Below the pieces are notes generated by a model. The model did not search any database. It worked only from the letters and a program-made list of their open reading frames with translations, and was not told the origin of the DNA. Positions 7,236-13,429 of a stretch of DNA of 18,374 nt are shown here, one piece after another. Position numbers and translations under genes: made by a program. Source of the stretch: DATESN01 sp035270785 (GTDB lineage: Bacteria; Bacillota; Clostridia; Lachnospirales; Lachnospiraceae); NCBI GenBank assembly GCA_035270785.1, contig DATESN010000093.1, positions 1-18,374 on the forward strand, given 5' to 3'. Position 1 is the stretch's first letter. Each line of letters begins with the position of its first letter.

Positions 7236-7712
7236 TTAAACTTCTTGTCTTCCATATCTACGGCAAGTCTTATTACAGAACTTCCCTTTACAATTGTCTT
7301 TGCAAACAACTCTTGTTGAACCACAATTATGACAAGTATATTCTCTCTTCCGTAATTGTTCTAAGTTTTCAATACTTTCCTTCCACTCTTTTCCACAATC
7401 CATGCACAGAACCGGACATATGTTACGTGTGAAATTACCACCCTCAATACATATGCCTTTCCCATTAATCAAACTATCAGCCACTTTTCCTCTAGCCACA
7501 AGCAATATCCTTTGAAATGTTGGTCTTGATACTTCCATTCTATCCGCACATTCATTTTGCTCTAAACCCTCAAGATCTTTTAACCGAATTGCCTCTAGCT
7601 CTTCTAGTTTTAAAATATTCTCCGGCACTTCTTCTATTCTGTTTTCTGAAGGTACAAAATACTGTATTGTTGGTAAATTATCGATTTTTCTCCATTTTGT
7701 TGGTCTTGCCAT
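7236..7712 (-). CDS. DUF134 family putative DNA-binding protein
   Basis: A 158-residue protein of the DUF134 family. It opens with MARPTKWRKI as usual for the family. A helix-turn-helix region (about 37-72: LEELEAIRLKDLEGLEQNEC then ADRMEVSRPTFQRIL) resembles sigma region 4. A cysteine-rich C-terminus follows (CMDCGKEW at 103-110, CHNCGS at 127-132, then Cys137, 141, 146 and 150), enough for one or two zinc or Fe-S sites. This fits a metal- or redox-responsive regulator. DUF134 genes are known neighbours of NifX-like and MinD-ferredoxin genes. The ATG has AAGGAG upstream. It is the last gene downstream of the operator-bearing promoter at 8757-8805, separated from the DUF5320 genes by decayed DNA. 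It is a leading candidate for the regulator of the shared palindrome; this is inference. Confidence 0.9.
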   Translation of the reverse strand: MARPTKWRKIDNLPTIQYFVPSENRIEEVPENILKLEELEAIRLKDLEGLEQNECADRMEVSRPTFQRILLVARGKVADSLINGKGICIEGGNFTRNICPVLCMDCGKEWKESIENLEQLRKREYTCHNCGSTRVVCKDNCKGKFCNKTCRRYGRQEV

Positions 7713-7734
7713 TTTTCAGCTCCTTTATCATTCA

Positions 7735-7881
7735 CTAATCTCCATTATATTTGAAAACATAATTATTCAAATTTACAGGTAAATTCTCAATCAAAATTTT
7801 ATCAAAAACGGTTTCGCCTGTATTCTCTTCAACAATCAATATATTAGATGCTGTTTTTAAAGCCCAATATATGTTTCCATA
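7735..7881 (-). pseudogene. Unidentified gene fragment, 48 codons, no start
   Basis: Between two stops on the minus strand a 48-codon frame reads YGNIYWALKTASNILIVEEN, then TGETVFDKILIENLPVNLNN and a short tail ending in TAG at 7735. The composition is protein-like (hydrophobic/acidic alternation, no low complexity), but there is no start codon or ribosome binding site at its 5' end. It ends 23 bases before DUF134 begins. I do not recognise it. It is most likely the 3' fragment of a gene cut by the rearrangement that left the hairpins at 7885-7950. Confidence 0.35.
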
Positions 7882-7884
7882 CTA

Positions 7885-7950
7885 GCTCCCATGTACCGCC
7901 TTGGGCGGTTCTCAAATCAGGGATGTGAATTGATTTTCAATTCACATTAT
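7885..7950 (-). repeat. Two adjacent hairpins, possible mobile-element end
   Basis: ACCGCC/GGCGGT (7895-7909, three-base loop) lies next to a perfect 11-base-pair inverted repeat ATGTGAATTGA/TCAATTCACAT (7923-7947, three-base loop). Neither is followed by a T run on either strand, so they are not ordinary terminators. Together with the flanking gene fragments they could be the end of a lost element, for example an IS200/IS605-type right end, but no transposase or TnpB sequence remains. That identity is speculative. Confidence 0.4.
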
Positions 7951-7960
7951 CCTCCGATAA

Positions 7961-8123
7961 TTATAGTGTACTATTTATTTCTGTATCCGGAAGCATTTTA
8001 TCCATAAATAATATTCCTTCAAGATGGTCAAGTTTATGATAAAATGCACGAGCCAATAAATCCTACACCGTCTTCCTGATACATTGTTTCGGGCATATCT
8101 TCTAACAATTCTAAATTTTTTAA
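7961..8123 (-). pseudogene. def: Decayed peptide deformylase gene remnant
   Basis: Directly after the DUF5320 stop, in the same frame, the minus strand reads LKNLELLEDMPETMYQEDGVG, the stretch before motif 1 of peptide deformylase. It then jumps, with a frame change, to ARAFYHKLDHLEGILFMDKM and a stop at 7961. The second piece is motif 3 (normally HExDH). About 95 residues between them are missing, including GLAAPQ and the cysteine motif, and the catalytic Glu of HExxH is Lys. The N-terminus is also absent. It is clearly non-functional; a working copy must lie elsewhere because deformylase is essential. The stretch separates the DUF5320 genes from DUF134. Confidence 0.75.
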
Positions 8124-8435
8124 TTACTCTGACTTTTTATTTATTTTAGATAATCTGTCTTTTATCTGCTTGAGCTGATTCTCTAACAATGTTTCCTGAT
8201 TACTCAACAACGTTTTTTCATCCATTTCAACACTATTTTTCAGATAATTATTTCTCTGATAACCAGGTGCTCCTGCAACACAAAATTGTCTGCGATTTCC
8301 TCTTCCACATCCGTATCCTCCAAAATAAATAGGCTGATTATCAAGTGTTGAATTCATAGCTGGATTGCAATATCCAACACCTCTTCCTGTCATTGCTCCG
8401 ATTCCCATTGGTCCTGTTCCGTCTCTTCTTGGCAT
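8124..8435 (-). CDS. DUF5320 domain protein with C-terminal coiled coil
   Basis: A 103-residue protein with the DUF5320 signature at its N-terminus: MPRRDGTGPMGIGAMTGRG, then VGYCNP. A glycine/cysteine-rich middle follows (GGYGCGRGNRRQFCVAGAPG). The C-terminus (about 70-100, LLSNQETLLENQLKQIKDRL) is a predicted coiled coil, the usual DUF5320 plan. Function is unknown; such genes sit beside NifX-like and MinD-ferredoxin genes in anaerobes and archaea, and three Cys suggest metal or cluster binding. The ATG follows AGGAGGTAAAAATT. It lies five bases after a second DUF5320 gene in one operon. The first 40 or so bases of the gene plus its ribosome binding site are almost identical to those of the DUF5320 gene at 15879. 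Confidence 0.85.
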   Translation of the reverse strand: MPRRDGTGPMGIGAMTGRGVGYCNPAMNSTLDNQPIYFGGYGCGRGNRRQFCVAGAPGYQRNNYLKNSVEMDEKTLLSNQETLLENQLKQIKDRLSKINKKSE

Positions 8436-8440
8436 AATTT

Positions 8441-8671
8441 TTACCTCCTCTTTTTATTATTATTAGTTCTAGCTTTTAGCATATAATAGATACCTATCAT
8501 CGCACTTGGTATTAACCAGACAAAATGCTGAAAATATCTATTTTTATATTGTTTATTCTTTTTAAATACATAACCCAAAAGCTTAGGCTTTGCAAAGTAA
8601 TTACAATTACCTGACTTTCGTCCTGTCATCGGTCCCGTTCCAAAAGGACCAGTTCTATCTAATCCTGGCAA
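8441..8671 (-). CDS. Short DUF5320-like protein with a membrane anchor, TTG start
   Basis: A 76-residue protein beginning PGLDRTGPFGTGPMTGRKSG, the DUF5320 signature, then a basic linker and one predicted membrane helix (FVWLIPSAMIGIYYML), ending in a basic tail. The start is TTG at 8671. A perfect GGAGGTGAT ribosome binding site lies at correct spacing, and the conserved motif starts exactly there. An upstream ATG at 8701 would add ten non-conserved residues and has a poor site. This looks like a membrane-tethered version of the DUF5320 header, unlike the soluble coiled-coil and zinc-ribbon versions in the same window. It is the first gene after the operator-bearing promoter at 8757-8805. 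Confidence 0.75.
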   Translation of the reverse strand: MPGLDRTGPFGTGPMTGRKSGNCNYFAKPKLLGYVFKKNKQYKNRYFQHFVWLIPSAMIGIYYMLKARTNNNKKRR

Positions 8672-8756
8672 AACAATCACCTCCGATACATTTTTTTTCA
8701 TTCACTTTTGTAGCCATTATAGCATCTTTTTTATAATAATTTCAAAATCACAATTA

Positions 8757-8805
8757 GTGGCATATGCCCATAATTAATGATAACCCCATTATGGGCATAT
8801 GTCAA
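8757..8805 (-). promoter_or_regulatory. Promoter of the DUF5320/DUF134 unit with paired operators
   Basis: Minus-strand TTGACA (8805-8800), 17-base spacer, TATCAT (8782-8777). CATATGCCCATAAT occurs twice as a perfect inverted pair (8761-8774 on plus, 8801-8788 on minus), centres 35 bases apart. One copy lies in the spacer, the other centres about seven bases after the predicted start site. Each copy is itself a palindrome around CATATG; the downstream one spans ATTATGGGCATATGCCACTA. Confidence 0.85.
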
Positions 8806-8912
8806 TAACGTAAATTGACTTTGCATAATAAATTTATTTTTTTATATATTGAAAATACCGCTAAAACCTTTCAGTACCCAGTATCTGCGTTTTTTGTAAT
8901 ATGGGACTTCGT

Positions 8913-9245
8913 TTAGTGTGTATAATCTATAATAGTAATACCATCACCCAGTTTTCTAATGATTGCTTCTTTCATTTCCTTGGCATGAGGACAAGGAAAA
9001 CCAATTGGATTTCCTTTTGTAATGCAGGAAGCTAGCACTATCGTATCAGCGCCTCTTTTTACCATTTCAGCTGCCCGTGCAACTGCTTTTTTACCAGGGC
9101 AACCTCCGCAAGAAGTAAAACCAATAATCTCAATCTCACCCTCAACACCCTCAAACGCAAGTTTCTTTTCTTTCATCACTTTAAAATCTGTTGTGCCAGG
9201 ACACATGTCTTCAGTTTGCATGCATCTGATTAATCCAACTTTCAT
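8913..9245 (-). CDS. CGGC domain-containing protein
   Basis: A 110-residue protein of the CGGC domain family, named for the motif seen here as SCGGCPGKK (Cys46, Cys49). Additional conserved cysteines are at 8 and 15 (RCMQTEDMC), 74 (LASC) and 85 (PCPHAKE). The cysteine pattern predicts metal or redox chemistry, though no activity is established for the family. It is the last gene of the long run that starts with the NifX-like gene at 13322, 49 bases after the MBL-fold gene. The ATG has a modest agagggtag site. No clear terminator follows before the promoter at 8805; the intervening bases are AT-rich and hold nothing else I recognise. Confidence 0.88.
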   Translation of the reverse strand: MKVGLIRCMQTEDMCPGTTDFKVMKEKKLAFEGVEGEIEIIGFTSCGGCPGKKAVARAAEMVKRGADTIVLASCITKGNPIGFPCPHAKEMKEAIIRKLGDGITIIDYTH

Positions 9246-9294
9246 AAAAAACTACCCTCTTTCTTCTATTTCTTCAATACGATATTTCATTTTT

Positions 9295-10146
9295 TTATTC
9301 AACCTCATCATCAACCACGATAACATTGCCCGTATTATTATATATAAATTCATCACTAAATTCCTGTTGAATTCTTTTTATTCCTTCTTCTCCGGTACAA
9401 TGAGAAACCGCAATAAATTTTATATTCATCCTACAAAATGCATCTATTGTTTTTTGCATTCTTATTTCATCTGCTTCAACTAAATGTGTGCCACCTATTA
9501 CTGCATAAATCGGCATTCCCGTTTTCTCAGAGATTGAGTCTAAAATATTAACAATTCCTACATGTGAACAGCCAACAATTGCAACCAACCCTTTATCCGT
9601 AGCTATCCCAAGTACTATTTCGTCATCAAAATCATCATGCGTACTGAGATTCTTATCCATAATATAAAATTTTTCATTTCTCTTTTCGAAATCATTCTTT
9701 CTTAAAAAATGATGGAATACCATAATAGTATCAGTTATGTAAAAAATACCTTCCTCAACTTTTTTCAAAGGAATATTATGATCTAATATAAATTTTTCAT
9801 CAAAGGGATTCCCATTATACTTATATGTTTGTTCGTCAACCATTTTATATTTTGGTTTAAAAAACTCTGCTCCCACAACAAGTTTTGGATATTCATTTAA
9901 CAGGTTGATCAATTTTTTCAAACCACCGCTATGATCATAATGTCCATGGCTTAATATCATATAATCCAAGATATTTAAATCTTTTTTTAATATTTTTGCA
10001 TTTTTAATAAAATCACCAGTTTGTCCGGTATCAAATAGTATCTTAAGCCCATCTACTTCTATGTATAACGATAATCCATGTTCATTAATAAGTTCTTTCT
10101 TATCATCTAGGTTATTTTCTATCAGTGTAGTTATCTTCAACTTCAT
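9295..10146 (-). CDS. MBL-fold metallo-hydrolase (COG1237-like)
   Basis: A 283-residue metallo-beta-lactamase-fold protein. The metal motif HGHYDH is at 67-72, after the typical GLKILFDTGQTGDFIKNA stretch. Later metal ligands lie in VGCSHVGIVNIL, and IGGTHLVEADE plus the C-terminal SHCTGEEG complete the COG1237 pattern, a group annotated as methanopterin-biosynthesis-like hydrolases with no proven substrate here. The start is ATG at 10146 with AAAGGAGAAAAT upstream. An upstream in-frame ATG at 10254 would add 36 residues that look like a membrane helix, but those bases are the DUF134 remnant read out of frame, so the shorter start is right. It resembles the MBL protein at 16046-16861. Confidence 0.88.
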   Translation of the reverse strand: MKLKITTLIENNLDDKKELINEHGLSLYIEVDGLKILFDTGQTGDFIKNAKILKKDLNILDYMILSHGHYDHSGGLKKLINLLNEYPKLVVGAEFFKPKYKMVDEQTYKYNGNPFDEKFILDHNIPLKKVEEGIFYITDTIMVFHHFLRKNDFEKRNEKFYIMDKNLSTHDDFDDEIVLGIATDKGLVAIVGCSHVGIVNILDSISEKTGMPIYAVIGGTHLVEADEIRMQKTIDAFCRMNIKFIAVSHCTGEEGIKRIQQEFSDEFIYNNTGNVIVVDDEVE

Positions 10147-10154
10147 ATTTTCTC

Positions 10155-10360
10155 CTTTTTCTCCCATTATTTCCTTTTTCACAACCAAAACAACAAAAAT
10201 CACAATGACACAAAATATAGTTTCCGCCATTAATATTAATAGCTTTCCCTTCACTCAATGCAACTGCAACTTTCATCCTGGCTTCATTTATAATAAGTTG
10301 AAGAGTTTGTCTTGAAATCTACATTCTATCTGCACATTCTTCCTGATTTAACCCTTCAAT
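10155..10360 (-). pseudogene. DUF134 family pseudogene remnant
   Basis: In the minus frame beginning about 10360 the sequence reads EIEGLNQEECADRM, then a TAG stop (10321-10319), then ISRQTLQLIINEARMKVAVA and SEGKAININGGNY. This aligns directly with the intact DUF134 protein of this window (LEGLEQNECADRMEVSRPTF through CIEGGNF). The N-terminal third is missing: the remnant runs into the 3' end of the Fur gene, overlapping it by about 13 bases in another frame. The Cys-rich tail is also degraded (LCHCDFCCFGC). The stop replaces one residue of the helix-turn-helix. It is the relic of a second DUF134 copy that once lay in this operon. Confidence 0.75.
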
Positions 10361-10806
10361 TTCTCCCTGCACCCTTTGCAAAGTCCTAACAGGGTAATGT
10401 TTGCATCATTTACTTCTACCCCCATCTTATGTTCAACTTTTTGGTTTAATCTGATGTAGTCCAAATTTGTTTCTGTATCATCAATATCTGTCATGGCATT
10501 ACAACTCAAACATTTAAAATGTATATGCAACGGTTTTTTACCAAATAATTTTAATTCATAATAACGAACTCCATCCATAGGTATTTCTTTAACAATACCC
10601 AAATCTTCAAACAATTTTAAACTCCGATAAATAGTTGCCAGACCTATTTTCACCTCTTTAATCTGCTGATATATTTCTTCTACTGTAAGATGACTAGATG
10701 CTTTTATTAATACAATCAAAACTGCTTCTTTTTGTATTGTATTTTTCATTCCGTTTTTTTTTATGATTTCTTTGTACCATGCAAGATATTTCTCCACACA
10801 AACCAC
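10348..10806 (-). CDS. Fur-family metal-responsive transcriptional regulator
   Basis: A 152-residue Fur/PerR/Zur family protein. The winged-helix DNA-binding domain covers about 1-85 (LTVEEIYQQIKEVKIGLATI then YRSLKLFEDLGIVKE). The metal-binding and dimerisation half follows with HIHFKCLSC and the second pair CKGC near the C-terminus, a structural Cys4 zinc site. The metal or peroxide specificity cannot be assigned. The start at 10806 is GTG; a second GTG at 10797 has the better-spaced ribosome binding site (AGGTGG), so the true protein may be three residues shorter. It is 21 bases after the second NifX-like gene in the same run. It could be the local iron or metal sensor. Confidence 0.9.
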   Translation of the reverse strand: MVCVEKYLAWYKEIIKKNGMKNTIQKEAVLIVLIKASSHLTVEEIYQQIKEVKIGLATIYRSLKLFEDLGIVKEIPMDGVRYYELKLFGKKPLHIHFKCLSCNAMTDIDDTETNLDYIRLNQKVEHKMGVEVNDANITLLGLCKGCREKLKG

Positions 10807-10827
10807 CTATCCTCTTTAAAAACACCT

Positions 10828-11166
10828 TTAATGATTATGCTCTGTACAAATTGTTCCTGTTGATTTTAACAATCCCTTTGCATACTGCTGTGCTGTTGTA
10901 TCCGCTTGACCCTCTACACCTACAATTACCTCAATGCCATTTTCAACAAATAAATCCTTCGCTGCTTCACCCATTCCACCTGCAATAATAACATTTACAT
11001 TCTGTTCTCTTAAAAAGACTGGAAGATACCCTGGCTTATGTCCCGGATTTAGTACAAATTGTTTATTTGTTGCCGTCCCATTTTCTACAAAATATGTCGT
11101 GAATCCTTCACAATGTCCAAAATGTTGACTTACAATACTTCCTTCACTTGCTACTGCGATTTTCAT
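10828..11166 (-). CDS. NifX/NifB-C-like cofactor-binding protein (second copy)
   Basis: A 112-residue protein of the dinitrogenase iron-molybdenum cofactor domain family (RNase H-like fold), small carriers of Fe-S or metal clusters. The N-terminus KIAVASEGSIVSQHFGHCEG, the central VNVIIAGGMGEAAKDLF and VIVGVEGQADTTAQQY are typical. The chain ends CTEHNH, a potential metal-binding tail. The start is ATG at 11166, with TAGGAG upstream; a longer frame to 11202 only adds residues encoded by a hairpin. It lies between the second MinD-ferredoxin ATPase and the Fur gene. With no nitrogenase genes here, its cargo is probably another Fe-S or metal cofactor. Confidence 0.88.
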   Translation of the reverse strand: MKIAVASEGSIVSQHFGHCEGFTTYFVENGTATNKQFVLNPGHKPGYLPVFLREQNVNVIIAGGMGEAAKDLFVENGIEVIVGVEGQADTTAQQYAKGLLKSTGTICTEHNH

Positions 11167-11180
11167 TTTAGCTCCTATCT

Positions 11181-11231
11181 GCGACCTTTGGTCGCCTACC
11201 AATCAAGGGGTTGAATATTATTTTTTCAACC
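11181..11231 (-). repeat. Two intercistronic hairpins upstream of the NifX-like gene
   Basis: GCGACC/GGTCGC (11181-11195, three-base loop) sits seven bases upstream of the TAGGAG site, and GGTTGAA/TTCAACC (11209-11231) lies just before it. Neither has a T run. They fill the gap between the second ATPase and the NifX-like gene and may stabilise or process the mRNA. Confidence 0.45.
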
Positions 11232-11239
11232 TTATTCCT

Positions 11240-12121
11240 TCATTCTATTATTTTATTGTTTTGCAATTCTTTTATTTCCATTAGGCTGTTCATACGAACC
11301 CACATCTCTTCAATTGCTTTTCGAGCAATACTGTCTTTAAAGTCCGTTATCGGTTTTAATGTATTCACTGATTCCATTACCGTTTTATCAAATGGAATTT
11401 TACCAACAACAAAGAGATTTTTTTCTCTTGCATAATCTTCAATCTGAGTAGTCATACCAGGATTGATATCATACTTATTTACACAAACCATTACTTTTGT
11501 ATCAAAATGTTCTGAAAGCTCTAAAATTCTCTTCAAATCATCAAGCCCTGATTTTGTTGGCTCTGTAACAATAAGCGAAACATCTGCTCCCGTTATGGAT
11601 GCAATAACAGAACATCCGATTCCAGGAGAACCATCCAAAATTGTGATTGTATCATCTTCTACAAAACGTTTCACATTCTTTCTCAAATCAGTAACTAATT
11701 TTCCAGAACCATCGCTTCCAATTCCCATAATAGCTCTTGAGATGATGCCTTTTTCTGTTTTTGTTATAAATGTATCCGCTGTTTTTTCATCTTCTAATCT
11801 GATTGCATGTTGTGGGCATACTAATACGCAAGCACCACAGCCTTCACAGGTAAAGGAATCAATTTCAGAATTCTTAATTGCACCAAACTTACAAACTTCT
11901 TCACAAATTTCACAATGAATACAAAGGCTATGATTAATCTTTGCCTTTTTGCCACCATAAAAATCCTTCTTTTCAATATCCATTCCTTTATAAAAAAGAT
12001 AAAGGTTAGGCGCATCAACATCACAATCCACTTTTATTACGTTCCTTGCTAGTTCAGATAAAGCCGCTACTACTGTTGTCTTCCCCGTTCCACCTTTTCC
12101 ACTTAAGACTGCTATCTCCAT
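11240..12121 (-). CDS. MinD-superfamily ATPase with inserted ferredoxin domain (second copy)
   Basis: A 293-residue P-loop ATPase of the MinD/ParA superfamily with an inserted 2[4Fe-4S] ferredoxin domain. The deviant Walker A SGKGGTGKTT is at 7-16. The two cluster motifs follow: Cys67, 70, 73, 77 and Cys92, 95, 98, 102. The Walker B-like ILDGSPGIGCSV and an ITGADVSLIVTEPT strand complete the ATPase. Such proteins are believed to bind Fe-S clusters in an ATP-dependent way, by analogy with Mrp and NifH. The ATG at 12121 lies inside the end of the preceding paralogue (ten-base overlap) and has AAGGAGGTG upstream, so the two are translationally coupled and may form a heterodimer. Confidence 0.93.
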   Translation of the reverse strand: MEIAVLSGKGGTGKTTVVAALSELARNVIKVDCDVDAPNLYLFYKGMDIEKKDFYGGKKAKINHSLCIHCEICEEVCKFGAIKNSEIDSFTCEGCGACVLVCPQHAIRLEDEKTADTFITKTEKGIISRAIMGIGSDGSGKLVTDLRKNVKRFVEDDTITILDGSPGIGCSVIASITGADVSLIVTEPTKSGLDDLKRILELSEHFDTKVMVCVNKYDINPGMTTQIEDYAREKNLFVVGKIPFDKTVMESVNTLKPITDFKDSIARKAIEEMWVRMNSLMEIKELQNNKIIE

Positions 12122-12951
12122 TGGAACACCTCCTTAATCTTTTCTGACATTCCATAAAAGATCTGCTTATAGGATGTATCCTCATACAGCATCATTCCAT
12201 TTGAATATAATACCGCTGCCTCCATACTATAAGGGACTGCTCCGAGTAAATTGATATCATTTTGTTTGCAGAATGTCTTTACCGTATTTTCCTTGCCATC
12301 GTCTTTGTTAATTACAATTCCATATGGTATCTTATAAAGTTTAACAAGTTCAACAGCCATTCTTAAATCATGAAGTCCAAATTCGGATGGTTCTGTAACT
12401 AGTATGGCTGCATCTGCATACTTTAAGGCATTCACAACGTTACAAGAGGTTCCTGGTGGACAGTCAATCAAATGATCAACTTGTGGCAAATTACCAAGTA
12501 GCTTTCTAATTACCGGTACCGCCATAGGTTCTCCTACATTTAAGACTCCTCTGTAGCAATCAATTGACTTTACAGTTCCACTTTCTAGCTTGCCAATTGC
12601 TCGTTTCCCATAGGATAATGCGTCAACCTTACACACAAGCTTGCAAGCACCACAGTCATGACATAATTTTTCAAATACAACGATTTCCTTTCCAGCTTTA
12701 GCTAATGCATTAAATTGACATACTGTTGCACATTGACCACATAACACGCACTTCTGCTGATTAATAACTGGATATTCTACAAATACATCTTCTTTTGTTT
12801 GGATAGAAGGATTCAAAAATATAAATCCATTTGGTTCTTCTACATCACAATCCACATAACTGACACCTAATGTCATTGCGAGATTGGTTGATACTGTAGT
12901 TTTCCCAGTTCCTCCCTTTCCACTTAAGACTGCTATATTCATACCATTCAC
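12112..12951 (-). CDS. MinD-superfamily ATPase with inserted ferredoxin domain (first copy)
   Basis: A 279-residue paralogue of the next gene, with the same architecture: Walker A SGKGGTGKTT at 10-19, ferredoxin cysteines 68, 71, 74, 78 and 97, 100, 103, 107, then HLIDCPPGTSCNVVNAL and AAILVTEPSEFGLHDL. Two start codons are possible, ATG at 12951 and ATG at 12942; alignment to the paralogue favours the shorter MNIAVLSGKGG form, but both have only modest ribosome binding sites (gagag or ggtga). It begins eight bases after the first NifX-like gene stops. Tandem pairs of these ATPases next to NifX-like proteins are a recurring arrangement in anaerobes; the client protein is not known. Confidence 0.93.
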   Translation of the reverse strand: MNGMNIAVLSGKGGTGKTTVSTNLAMTLGVSYVDCDVEEPNGFIFLNPSIQTKEDVFVEYPVINQQKCVLCGQCATVCQFNALAKAGKEIVVFEKLCHDCGACKLVCKVDALSYGKRAIGKLESGTVKSIDCYRGVLNVGEPMAVPVIRKLLGNLPQVDHLIDCPPGTSCNVVNALKYADAAILVTEPSEFGLHDLRMAVELVKLYKIPYGIVINKDDGKENTVKTFCKQNDINLLGAVPYSMEAAVLYSNGMMLYEDTSYKQIFYGMSEKIKEVFQWR

Positions 12952-12959
12952 CAGCTCTC

Positions 12960-13322
12960 TTACTTCATTCCATGATGAGCACTACCAGCATTTGAAATTT
13001 CTGAAAGCATATTTTTTTGAAATAATTCAATTGCTTTGCATACTGGAAGAACATCACAACTAAAAGCTTTGATGCCTGCTTTTTCTATTAATTCAAAAGC
13101 ATTCGGTCCTAAATTACCAGTTATAACAACGTCTGCATTTGCATCAATAATCTGACCTGCTGCTTTAATTCCAGCACCTCCTGACGCAGTCACGCCACTA
13201 TTAACAGCAAATTCATAAGAATCACTTTCGCTATCATAAATCTGAAAAATTTCGCATCTTCCGAATCTTTTATCAAGAAGACTTTCCTTCGTGCTACCTG
13301 TTGCTGATATTACAATTTTCAT
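12960..13322 (-). CDS. NifX/NifB-C-like cofactor-binding protein (first copy)
   Basis: A 120-residue dinitrogenase iron-molybdenum cofactor domain protein. It shows KIVISATGSTKESLLDKRFG at the N-terminus, FAVNSGVTASGGAGIKAAGQ and ANADVVITGNLGPNAFELIE in the middle, and SCDVLPVCKAIELF late. The tail GSAHHGMK could bind metal. The ATG has AAAGGAG upstream. It is the first gene of the run to CGGC and follows a promoter with a single operator copy. It shares its fold with the protein at 10828-11166 and with the C-terminal domain of the transporter at 13428-14615, so the window holds three such domains. Confidence 0.9.
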   Translation of the reverse strand: MKIVISATGSTKESLLDKRFGRCEIFQIYDSESDSYEFAVNSGVTASGGAGIKAAGQIIDANADVVITGNLGPNAFELIEKAGIKAFSCDVLPVCKAIELFQKNMLSEISNAGSAHHGMK

Positions 13323-13343
13323 ATTATTATTTCTCCTTTTTTG

Positions 13344-13394
13344 TTATGAGCATATGCTAATTATTATAGTACATTTTACTTTATATAATGTCAA
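13344..13394 (-). promoter_or_regulatory. Promoter of the NifX/MinD operon with one operator copy
   Basis: Minus-strand TTGACA (13394-13389), then TACTAT (13371-13366) after 17 bases; TATAAT (13368-13363) also occurs at 20-base spacing. The palindrome TTATGAGCATATGCTAATTA (13344-13363) is centred about six bases after the predicted start. There is no second copy in the spacer. Confidence 0.75.
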
Positions 13395-13406
13395 ATACTA
13401 ATTTAA

Positions 13407-13429
13407 AAGCGCCATTTTTTTAAGCACTT
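13407..13429 (-). terminator. Weak intrinsic terminator after the transporter gene
   Basis: On the minus strand AAGTGC (13429-13424) can pair with GCGCTT (13412-13407), with one G-T pair and an 11-base loop, followed by a short T run. It overlaps the stop codon region of the transporter gene and separates it from the next promoter. Confidence 0.4.

Noticed and set aside
7410..7460. Further CATATG motifs as extra operators
   Set aside because: They lie inside the DUF134 coding region (others in Mrp and the ATPases), lack the flanking TTAT/ATAA arms and have no promoter around them.
8404..8452. A dispersed DNA repeat shared with 15848-15892
   Set aside because: The near identity covers the conserved DUF5320 start and its ribosome binding site, so it is explained by paralogous genes, not a mobile repeat or CRISPR.
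10147..10254. An N-terminal membrane helix on the MBL-fold protein
   Set aside because: The extra 36 residues come from the DUF134 remnant read in another frame; a strong ribosome binding site and the family N-terminus fix the start at 10146.
11463..11918. A 151-codon plus-strand open frame
   Set aside because: It is antisense to the well-supported MinD-ferredoxin gene, has no family resemblance and reflects the codon bias of the real gene. The same holds for the plus-strand frame at 9022-9483.
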